Source of the DNA: Basidiobolus meristosporus CBS 931.73
Taxonomy: Eukaryota > Basidiobolomycota > Basidiobolomycetes > Basidiobolales > Basidiobolaceae
Direction: 5' to 3'
Assembly: GCA_002104905.1 (NCBI GenBank)
Contig: MCFE01000212.1
Span: 62,001 to 126,000 of the forward strand
Length of the DNA: 64,000 nt
Numbering within the stretch: position 1 is the stretch's first letter; each line of letters opens with the position of its first letter. The position numbers and the translations under genes are program-made. This document shows positions 56,605 to 64,000 of this stretch, one piece after another. Below the pieces are notes generated by a model. That model ran no database searches and was not told where the DNA came from. It saw nothing but the letters and a program-made list of their open reading frames with translations.

Positions 56605-56815
56605 TCATTTTTCCCTCTGCTGCATAATCTTTTGCAAATACTTGCTCTTTGTGCCCTCCATAACACATCGCATTTACTCTATATCACTACCTATGGAAGA
56701 TACTATACTCACCCGCCCCGAATCTGTTCTTCCACCTGAACAAAGCAAAGGCCCCTCCTCTTCGCCGAAGCTCAAAGGTTTAGATGTCCAGCAGAGAGCA
56801 ATAATACGGTATTCC

Positions 56816-57125
56816 TGTTATGATTTAAATCCTAACTAGTCACTACCGATCACTTGAACACTACTGATCGAACACCTGGAATTCCACACAGACGATCAAT
56901 CGCACTCAGTGATACACACGTTATTTAATACATCTTGAACCCTCCTTTTGGAAGCTTGCCCTACGTTATCGGAAGCTCTCCCTCCGAGGCTATCTCTATA
57001 TAAACTCCTTTGAACACTATCAATAAAGCATCAACCTTTTACCGGTTCATCAACTATTCAGATAACCTCTCTGATTCGTATTGGACATCCTCCGGTCCTC
57101 CTCCGCTTGCCCTCGATTCATAACA
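56816..57125 (+). repeat. Gypsy 5' LTR
   Basis: 310 bp, TGTTATGATT...TTCATAACA. Holds a TATA box (TATATAAA, 56997-57004) and AATAAA (57022-57027). About 13 CpG. Confidence 0.95.
56997..57004 (+). promoter_or_regulatory. TATA box in the gypsy LTR
   Basis: TATATAAA, 18 bp before the AATAAA signal, as expected for an LTR promoter followed by the polyadenylation site. Confidence 0.65.
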
Positions 57126-57126
57126 T

Positions 57127-57137
57127 TGGTAGCAGCG
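57127..57137 (+). promoter_or_regulatory. Gypsy primer-binding site
   Basis: TGGTAGCAGCG one base after the LTR, similar to the 3' end complement of an initiator-Met tRNA. Confidence 0.6.
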
Positions 57138-57180
57138 AACCTCCGATCTCCAAAAAACAAAAACCTCCGTACCTCCCAGA

Positions 57181-57360
57181 AACTTTTCCAATCTCTCAGA
57201 AACTCTTCCGATCTCCCAGAAACTTTTCCAATCTCTCAGAAACTCTTCCGATCTCCCAGAAACTTTTCCAATCTCTCAGAAACTCTTCCGATCTCCCAGA
57301 AACTCTTCCGATCTCCCAGAAACTCTTCCGATCTCCCAGATATTCTTCCAATTGTCCAGA
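57181..57360 (+). repeat. 20-bp minisatellite in the gypsy leader
   Basis: Nine tandem 20-bp units of the type AACTCTTCCGATCTCCCAGA with C/T and G/A variants alternating; the first variants repeat with a 40-bp period. Being 20 bp long, the unit changes frame each time, so it is leader RNA rather than protein. Confidence 0.9.
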
Positions 57361-57523
57361 GATACCCTCCGTACCTGCCCGAGACCCTCCCAACCTCCCA
57401 GAGAAACCCTCCGTTTCACTCAAAAAAAAGAAAAAAAACAGTACCCAGTCAATTCTGCCAGAGAACCAGCCCCCTTGGTAAACACACCCGCCTACCGCAA
57501 ATCAAACAATACCCAAAAACAAA

Positions 57524-60500
57524 ATGAGTGAAGAAAAGCCAAAATTTAGCTCTTCAGAAGAAATGTTGGCCTATATTGAGAGTCTTGAACAACAAGTTGC
57601 TGAGTTAGCCGGTCAAGGACAGTCCCACACAACTGAGCCTGCGGCCCTCCCTAGTCTGGACCCAAGAATGGGTAGGCAGACAGACTTGGACTCTTTACAT
57701 TTTGTGAACACCCAGAGATCATGGTTTACTGGTCAAGGTATACAGAGAGAGGGTGAAGCCTCATCTGTAAGACCTGCGGTGCCTCCCAATTCCTTGAATC
57801 TTGGAGAAGATGGGCAAGGCTCTCTGGACTTCACAAAACAATATAGAGCAACAAATCTGAAACTTCAGAAACCCAACATCTTTGAAGGCAAAAGACACAC
57901 TGCCACTCTAGAGACTTGGATATTTGAAGTAGAGCAGTACCTATACTTCTCAGATGACTCTGAAGAAGTCAAAGTACATTATGCCTGTTCACTTTTCAGA
58001 AAGGAAGCAACCATGTGGTGGAAACTTCACATTCAAGGAATGAATAGGGGCATCTTTCCACCCATAGCCTCCTGGGCTGACTTTGTTAAAGCATTGAGAA
58101 AGAGGTTTACACCTATCAATGCTGATAGAATGGCAAGAGAAAAACTGTCCAAACTCTTTCAAGCCAAGTCTGTTCAAGAGTACAATGAGCAGTTTAACTT
58201 GCTTAGTATGGAAATTCAAAACATGCCTGATACTGAACTACTTGAGCAATACCTAAGAGGCCTGAAATCCAACACTAGATGGGAAATTGAATACAAAGAC
58301 CCCAAAACCCTAGTAGAGGCTATGGAACTGGCAGAAAGATATGATGCCATACACTTCAGAAGGGCTGTCAACCACAGAATTGGTCACTCAAGAACTACTA
58401 CAGGCCTCAAAGCCAATAACCACATACCTATTGGTAGTCAACCAATCACTGAACAAGGTGCACACTACCCCCACACACTGGAGCCTATGGACCTAGATGT
58501 TATGCAGAGCACACCAAGACCTTCTAAAGAGGAATGCTTCAAGCTTGGACTATGCTTTTACTGCAAGGAACAGGGTCATAAAGTCAATGAATGCCCAAAG
58601 AGGCCATTACAAAGAGTATTCCAACTCTCCACTAAGGAGGAGGAGCACACAATCAGCCTTGTTAAGGAGTATCAGAGGACTCAGAGCTTATATACTACCC
58701 CAAAGATGCTGAAACTCCCAGGGATTCTCAACAACAACCAATGTGTCTCTGTACTCATTGACAGTGGAGCAACTGATGTCTACATTTCAAAAGATGTAGC
58801 TGATCAGATGAAGCTACAAACAATCCCTTGCCCCCCAATTCACATCCTCTGTGCCACCAAGGAATCAATTATAGTGAACAGCAGGACTGAACCCTTGACT
58901 TTACAAATCAGGGACTTCCAAGACACCATTTCCCCAATTATCATACCCCAAGCCAACTTTGAAATCAATGTGGGACAAACTTGGCTAAGAAAGCACAATC
59001 CTGACATAAACTGGCAGACTCAGGAAGTTGTAATCAACAAGGATGATGCAAAATATCATCTGTCACCCAAACCAACCCTGGACAAAGGCAATGCACCAGA
59101 ACACACCATATCAAAGAAACAGTTTGCCCACTCTATCAGACAGAATCCCAAACTGTTGCACATGATAGCCTTTGCCAAAATCCAAGAGACCACAGAAGTG
59201 ACAAATGACAGGCTCAAGACCTTGTTAGCAGAGTTTCAAGAGGTTTTTCCCAAGGAAATCCCTGCACTACCCCCAAGCAGAGAGATTGACCATGCCATAG
59301 AAGTAACAGATGATAAACCAAGAAACAGAGCCCCATATAAGTTCTCCCCAAAGGAAATGGAGACTTTGAAGGAAACATTGAAGGACTACCTGGCTAAAGG
59401 CTGGATAAAACCCAGTAAATCACCATGGGGAGCTCCAGTACTCTTTGCTCCAAAGAAGGATGGGAAGCTACGGTTCTGTGTGGACTACAGGGCCCTAAAT
59501 GCAATCACTGTCAGAAATTCCTACCCATTACCAAGAATTGATGCCCTCTTTGACCAACTGGGGAAGGCAAAGATATTCTCTAAAATAGACCTGGCATCTG
59601 GATATCACCAAATCAGAATTAAGCCTGAAGACACCTCTAAGACAGCATTCAACACAAGATATGGTCATTATGAGTTTGTTGTGATGAGCTTTGGCCTGAC
59701 TAATGCCCCAGCAACATTTCAGACACTCATGAATAGCATCCTGGAACCATATTTAGAGAAATTTGTCCTGGTCTACTTAGATGACATTCTGATCTATAGT
59801 ACCAGCATGGATGACCACATGAAGCACTTGAAGACAGTACTGGCTATACTAAAAAAGCACAAGCTATATGCACAACTTCCTAAGTGTGAATTCCTCACCA
59901 GATCAGTTGAATACCTTGGTCACATAATCTCAGATAAAGGACTACACATGGATCCAGCCAAGATAGATGCTATCCAGAAATGGGAAGCCCCAAAGTCACT
60001 CACTGAAATGAGATCCTTCCTGGGACTTGCATCATATTACAGAAGATTCATCAGGGACTTTGCAACTATTGCAGCCCCCCTTACAGACTTGACCAAAAAA
60101 GAGAAAGACTATATATGGACCCCAAACTGTGAGACAGCTTTCCTAACTCTGAAAGAAAAGCTATGCCAAACCCCTGTGCTTCAGTTGCCTGATTTCTCAG
60201 AACCTTTCTGTGTATACACTGATGCTTCAGATCTAGCTGTTGGAGGGGTACTGACTCAAAAAGAACACCCGGTTGCTTATGAGTCCAAAAAGCTATCAGT
60301 AACTGAACAAAACTACCCAGTCCATGAAAAAGAACTCTATGCCATACTACATTGTCTGAGAGTGTGGAGATGCTACTTGGAGGGCAAACACTTTGTGGTA
60401 TATACAGATCATGCATCCCTAAGATACATTCACACCCAGAAGCTATTATCCAGAAGAATAACTAGATGGATTGAAGAACTACAACAATTTGATTTTAAAA

Positions 60501-61873
60501 TCCACTACCTCCCTGGGCCAAAGAATACAGTTGCTGATGCACTCTCAAGGCAACATATATCAATGGTAGATCATGAGTTGGACTGGCCAGAATACATGCC
60601 AGAGTACTTGGCAAGTCAGACAATGCCAGAAGATTTATCACAGGAAGTAAGGGTCAAGATTAAGAAAGAAGCAGAGAATTTCTCATATGGTGAAGACGAG
60701 GTACTTTACAGACACATGGAAGAAATAGGGCCTGTACCATATATTCCATTTGTATACAGAGGTGACATGATAATCAAGAATCATAAAGCCTTTGGACATC
60801 TGGGCATCCAAGGAACTTATGAAATAACTAAAAGGAGAGCCTGGTGGCCTAAACTCAAACAATTTATAGCTGAGACCCTCAAGACCTGCCCTGAGTGCCA
60901 GCTGGCTAGACCATACAACAAGGAACATGCCCCATTAGAACCACTGACTCCAGTTCCAGCATTCTACAGATGGGGAATTGACTTCATTGGAATATTGCCT
61001 GAAACTTCAAGAGGGAACAAGTGGATCATAACTGCAATTGACCATACCACTAAGTGGTGTATAGCAAAAGCCATGCCAGCAGCTACTGCAAAAAATGTTG
61101 CAAAATTCCTTTACCTGGAAATCTTTATGCAGTTTGGATGCCCAGGTGAAATTCTGTCTGACAGAGGAGCAAACTTTTTGGAACAAACCTTGAAAGAATA
61201 CCTTCAGATAATGGGGGTTAGACATTTGAAGACATCAGCATACCACCCTAGAACAAATGGGGTCACAGAGAGGTTCAATGGACTCTTTGGGAAGATGCTG
61301 ACTACTTATGTCAAAGGAGCCAAACATAAGTGGGATGAATTTGTACATCAAGCACTCTTTGCCTGTCGTATTAGAGTCCATTCAGCAACACAAAAGTCCC
61401 CCTTCTACCTAGTGTATGGTACACATCCAAGAATCCCAGGTGATACCTTACCACCATACATCTGGGACTTAAAGAACCAAAAAGACTTGGCAGAATTCAG
61501 AACAAGGGAACTGGAAGAATTAGGACATGCAAGACATGATGCCATCAAGAATTTAAAACGACAAGCAGAGAAGATGAAAGAACAGTACAACAAAACAGTG
61601 GTAACAAAACCCTTAACTTTGGGAAAACTTGTATTAGTCCGAAATGAAAGTAGGCTAAAACTAGAACCACATTGGGTTGGACCCTTTATTATCACAAGAG
61701 AAATGCCCTTCAATACATTTCAACTCGCAGACATGTCAGGTAAAGTAAAGGAGGACCTAGTGCATAGAGACCGACTAAAGGAAGCACAGCTAAAAAACCC
61801 AATGACACCACCAACCAAATACTGGTATTACAAGTCCGACAGACAGGACTCTTCAGGAGAAGAACCTCTTTAA
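57524..61873 (+). CDS. Ty3/gypsy gag-pol polyprotein
   Basis: 1449 residues in one frame. It makes the capsid and the enzymes that copy element RNA to DNA and insert it. Domains: gag about 110-290; zinc knuckle [14 protein letters not shown] (Cys344, 347, His352, Cys357); protease LIDSGAT (Asp413); reverse transcriptase about 600-800 with YLDD at 751-754; RNase H from about 890 (Asp900); integrase with zinc region ending CPEC (1122-1125), core Asp1153, Asp1213 and Glu1249, and a GPY-type end (HWVGPF, 1383-1388). No chromodomain is seen. No frameshift separates gag from pol. ATG 57524 is the first start after the minisatellite leader. Only about a dozen CpG in 4.35 kb, although the LTRs are CpG-rich. 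Confidence 0.96.
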   Translation: MSEEKPKFSSSEEMLAYIESLEQQVAELAGQGQSHTTEPAALPSLDPRMGRQTDLDSLHFVNTQRSWFTGQGIQREGEASSVRPAVPPNSLNLGEDGQGSLDFTKQYRATNLKLQKPNIFEGKRHTATLETWIFEVEQYLYFSDDSEEVKVHYACSLFRKEATMWWKLHIQGMNRGIFPPIASWADFVKALRKRFTPINADRMAREKLSKLFQAKSVQEYNEQFNLLSMEIQNMPDTELLEQYLRGLKSNTRWEIEYKDPKTLVEAMELAERYDAIHFRRAVNHRIGHSRTTTGLKANNHIPIGSQPITEQGAHYPHTLEPMDLDVMQSTPRPSKEECFKLGLCFYCKEQGHKVNECPKRPLQRVFQLSTKEEEHTISLVKEYQRTQSLYTTPKMLKLPGILNNNQCVSVLIDSGATDVYISKDVADQMKLQTIPCPPIHILCATKESIIVNSRTEPLTLQIRDFQDTISPIIIPQANFEINVGQTWLRKHNPDINWQTQEVVINKDDAKYHLSPKPTLDKGNAPEHTISKKQFAHSIRQNPKLLHMIAFAKIQETTEVTNDRLKTLLAEFQEVFPKEIPALPPSREIDHAIEVTDDKPRNRAPYKFSPKEMETLKETLKDYLAKGWIKPSKSPWGAPVLFAPKKDGKLRFCVDYRALNAITVRNSYPLPRIDALFDQLGKAKIFSKIDLASGYHQIRIKPEDTSKTAFNTRYGHYEFVVMSFGLTNAPATFQTLMNSILEPYLEKFVLVYLDDILIYSTSMDDHMKHLKTVLAILKKHKLYAQLPKCEFLTRSVEYLGHIISDKGLHMDPAKIDAIQKWEAPKSLTEMRSFLGLASYYRRFIRDFATIAAPLTDLTKKEKDYIWTPNCETAFLTLKEKLCQTPVLQLPDFSEPFCVYTDASDLAVGGVLTQKEHPVAYESKKLSVTEQNYPVHEKELYAILHCLRVWRCYLEGKHFVVYTDHASLRYIHTQKLLSRRITRWIEELQQFDFKIHYLPGPKNTVADALSRQHISMVDHELDWPEYMPEYLASQTMPEDLSQEVRVKIKKEAENFSYGEDEVLYRHMEEIGPVPYIPFVYRGDMIIKNHKAFGHLGIQGTYEITKRRAWWPKLKQFIAETLKTCPECQLARPYNKEHAPLEPLTPVPAFYRWGIDFIGILPETSRGNKWIITAIDHTTKWCIAKAMPAATAKNVAKFLYLEIFMQFGCPGEILSDRGANFLEQTLKEYLQIMGVRHLKTSAYHPRTNGVTERFNGLFGKMLTTYVKGAKHKWDEFVHQALFACRIRVHSATQKSPFYLVYGTHPRIPGDTLPPYIWDLKNQKDLAEFRTRELEELGHARHDAIKNLKRQAEKMKEQYNKTVVTKPLTLGKLVLVRNESRLKLEPHWVGPFIITREMPFNTFQLADMSGKVKEDLVHRDRLKEAQLKNPMTPPTKYWYYKSDRQDSSGEEPL

Positions 61874-61884
61874 GTGTGGGAGTA

Positions 61885-62194
61885 TGTTATGATTTAAATC
61901 CTAACTAGTCACTACCGATCACTTGAACACTACTGATCGAACACCTGGAATTCCACACAGACGATCAATCGCACTCAGTGATACACACGTTATTTAATAC
62001 ATCTTGAACCCTCCTTTTGGAAGCTTGCCCTACGTTATCGGAAGCTCTCCCTCCGAGGCTATCTCTATATAAACTCCTTTGAACACTATCAATAAAGCAT
62101 CAACCTTTTACCGGTTCATCAACTATTCAGATAACCTCTCTGATTCGTATTGGACATCCTCCGGTCCTCCTCCGCTTGCCCTCGATTCATAACA
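61885..62194 (+). repeat. Gypsy 3' LTR
   Basis: 310 bp, identical by eye to the 5' LTR, which indicates a very recent insertion or recombination. Confidence 0.95.
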
Positions 62195-62204
62195 ATGCGT
62201 GTGA

Positions 62205-62305
62205 GCATTCGTTGGCCAAATGGTTAAGATGTGGGTGGGCGAGGTGTTTGTGCTACTCATATTCCTCTGCTGCTTGAAGGTCGCTGGTTCAACTCTCCCG
62301 AGAGC
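62205..62305 (+). pseudogene. tRNA-like sequence after the gypsy 3' LTR
   Basis: Starts GCATTCG TT GGCCAAATGG TTAAG like a class II tRNA (Leu or Ser), and has GGTTCAAC as a B box near 62287. Stem pairing is imperfect, and the middle is too long unless it holds an intron. The amino acid is not assignable. It lies 10 bp past the LTR. Confidence 0.4.
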
Positions 62306-62762
62306 ATGAATCTATCATAACAGCAACTTCTCGCTGTTTAACACAGAGAGCGAAAATTAGGGGGGTTATGGAGAATATTCTTATCAGCATAAATTAAGAT
62401 TTTTTGCGCGTTCTCAAATAAAATAGCTTCCTTTTATATTTAACCCTAAATGCATAAAAAAATATACAAACACTGCGCCGTAAAAGTAAATTCCATATTG
62501 ATTGACTACACGAAACGACATGTCGTAATAGTCAGGAGCCATACCGCACTGCTAGAGATCGAGGTGAACTCAACTCAAAGCAGCCATGAAAAACTAGTGA
62601 TATTTATGCTTGTGTTTGGGTTAGGGGTTAGGGTTGGGGCTGATTGTAAATACCTCTTAGGTCGCCATCTCCTCCCCCAAAAGTGAGGACTAGGATGAGA
62701 GCTGGTAACACTTCAGGTGGGATTGATGGCCAAAAAGAAATAGCAGCCAGGTTAATGGGCTA

Positions 62763-62836
62763 GGGAGGGAAGAGGGAAGAGGGAAGAGGGAAGAGGGAAG
62801 AGGGAAGAGGGAAGAGGGAAGAGGGAAGAGGGAAGG
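62763..62836. repeat. Heptamer minisatellite GAGGGAA
   Basis: About ten tandem units of GAGGGAA on the plus strand, purine only. Confidence 0.9.
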
Positions 62837-63245
62837 AATCTAGTCAAATTTTCGCCCAGATATTGCGTACCCTATGGAAGATCGGGGATTAACCCATTCA
62901 ATATATTCGTGAATACTAAATGTACATGTTTGACAAGTGGATCTTCAGTTTCGCATAGTTGGGAAAACAGGTAACCAGGTAAACGGCTATGCCAAGCGGT
63001 CTAGTAGTATGCCCTCCCTCATAGGACCAGGTCCACACACATGAGAATTCCTCCTATTCTAAATTAGAGCCTGGGATACACACACGGTCATGGATCCCCA
63101 CTATATTGGTGGGTGAGGAAATGAAGTCTAATCTGGAGTAAACGGCTGTTTAGAAGAAGGAAGAATATCGAATGAATTTTCTGCATTGCTCAGTGATAGT
63201 ATTTGTTTGATAATGGTCACAGTCTTATTACGATGAAAACTGCTA

Positions 63246-63284
63246 ATAGAGTAGAGTAGAGTAGAGTAGAATAGAATAGAATAT
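63246..63284. repeat. Pentamer microsatellite TAGAG/TAGAA
   Basis: About seven tandem pentamers, first TAGAG then TAGAA. Confidence 0.8.
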
Positions 63285-63696
63285 ATTCATATAATGTCAC
63301 CAGCATAGAGATCTCACATCTTCTGAGCACTGCCTAACAAATGCCACGCTAATTGTACTACACTATCTGTATGAGGCGTATTTTGGAAATATCGTGAGAT
63401 GGGCTGATCGGCCTGCTAATTATCACGAAACGACAGGGAGTTACAGCGCCTGTAGTGAACATCATGAAAATACTTCTTCGTAGTGTGGCGATGCTATTTG
63501 TATCAATTGGATGCCAAGTATAATGGGAATAATCAGTTAATCTGAACTGAAATTGGCTACTCTACTAGACCACCACCACCACCACCACCACCAATGGTTG
63601 GTTACACGTGCGGGCATCTTCAAATTTAACAGTTTATCCATTGATGCAATTAGGATGATAAATAATAAAATTTGGCTAGATTCTAATAAAAATATA

Positions 63697-63767
63697 TGCG
63701 TTAACTGGGAGTCGAACCCAGGCCAACTGCTTGGAAGGCAGTTATTCTACCGCTATACTATTAACGC
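63697..63767 (-). tRNA. tRNA-Gly(TCC)
   Basis: 71 nt, acceptor GCGTTAA fully paired, discriminator A, anticodon TCC in AACTGCCTTCCAAGCAGTT, T stem CTGGG/CCCAG intact. Confidence 0.95.
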
Positions 63768-63864
63768 TTCCTACGTGTGGATGATTGAGTGTAGCGACTT
63801 GATATTATCATTAGGCAGCGTGATAAAGTCTTGATTCAAGCAAAAATAAGAGTGTATGCGTGCG

Positions 63865-63935
63865 CGCGTTAACTGGGAGTCGAACACAGGCCAACTGCTT
63901 GGAAGGCAGTTAATCTACCGCTATACTATTAACGC
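63865..63935 (-). tRNA. tRNA-Gly(TCC), tandem copy, slightly damaged
   Basis: Tandem copy 168 bp after the first, with similar flanks. One T-stem mismatch (CTGTG against CCCAG) and discriminator G instead of A; possibly a decaying gene. Confidence 0.8.
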
Positions 63936-64000
63936 TTCTTAAACATGAATATTTGAGTATAGTGATTTCGCATTATCATTAGGCAACGTGTTGAGGCCCT

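Larger units (their letters stand above)
54056..56815 (+). repeat. tRNA-array duplication, second copy (segment A')
   Basis: Repeats 48568-51327. The joint at 54055/54056 is that of a direct tandem duplication of the 5488-bp unit. The copy ends at 56815, exactly where the gypsy 5' LTR begins. Confidence 0.95.
56816..62194 (+). mobile_element. Intact Ty3/gypsy LTR retrotransposon
   Basis: 5379 bp: two 310-bp LTRs that read identical, primer-binding site, leader with a 20-bp minisatellite, one uninterrupted gag-pol frame, and a purine-rich tract (GTGTGGGAG) before the 3' LTR. By structure it could be active. The flanks do not form a target duplication (ATTCC left, ATGCG right). Confidence 0.95.
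62306..63696. other. Spacer with simple repeats
   Basis: No protein gene seen. Holds short telomere-like words (GGGTTAGGGGTTAGGGTTGG near 62617), the repeats listed separately, and a run of CAC triplets at about 63570-63592. Confidence 0.5.

Noticed and set aside
57181-57360. Evenly spaced repeats reminiscent of a CRISPR array
   Set aside because: Units are contiguous with no unique spacers, in a eukaryotic retrotransposon leader.
57081-57527. Open frame from the gypsy LTR through the minisatellite, overlapping the gag start by ATGA
   Set aside because: It reads a 20-bp repeat whose frame shifts each unit; no upstream start in the RNA is indicated and the peptide is low in complexity.

Overview
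The window looks like nuclear DNA of a fungus. It holds an EndoG/NUC1-type nuclease with two very short spliceosomal introns (60 and 65 bp), two intron-free malic enzyme genes with a strong preference for C-ending codons, dense Pol III tRNA genes, and Ty1/copia, Ty3/gypsy, LINE and PIF/Harbinger-like elements. I cannot place it more precisely; an early-diverging fungus or a basidiomycete would both fit.

Layout. 1-27.2 kb is an AT-rich, CpG-poor graveyard of mobile elements: four Harbinger-like copies (one nearly complete at 21506-24924 with terminal inverted repeats and a 3-bp target duplication), a nested fold-back MITE, a copia element with its 5' LTR, a solo copia LTR, and three copies of an unidentified repeat (called R here). 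27.2-35.1 kb is a GC-rich host-gene island: a mitochondrial malic enzyme (minus strand) head-to-head with a second malic enzyme lacking a presequence (plus strand), the nuclease, and a small secreted cysteine-containing protein. 35.1-46.2 kb returns to decayed, CpG-poor repeats: copia LTRs, a gypsy gag-protease relic, LINE relics and relics of tRNA units. 46.1-48.6 kb holds a younger LINE with ORF1 and the endonuclease part of ORF2, cut off abruptly at 48567.

48.6-56.8 kb is a tRNA array: 17 different tRNA genes within a 5488-bp unit that starts a second tandem copy. The second copy is broken after 2760 bp by an intact, very young gypsy element (56816-62194; LTRs identical by eye). Ten tRNA genes are therefore present twice. 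62.2-64 kb holds a tRNA-like relic, simple repeats and two tandem tRNA-Gly(TCC) genes.

How the parts fit. The malic enzymes would decarboxylate malate to pyruvate in mitochondrion and cytosol and yield reduced nicotinamide cofactor; patches of near-identity suggest gene conversion between the inverted pair. Repeats outside the gene island and tRNA array have lost most CpG in favour of TpG/CpA, which suggests cytosine methylation and deamination. The best candidates for something new are the tandem tRNA array with its decayed outliers, the gypsy element whose two flanks each lie just upstream of a (different) tRNA or tRNA-like sequence without a target duplication, and the CpG-poor body but CpG-rich LTRs of that element.
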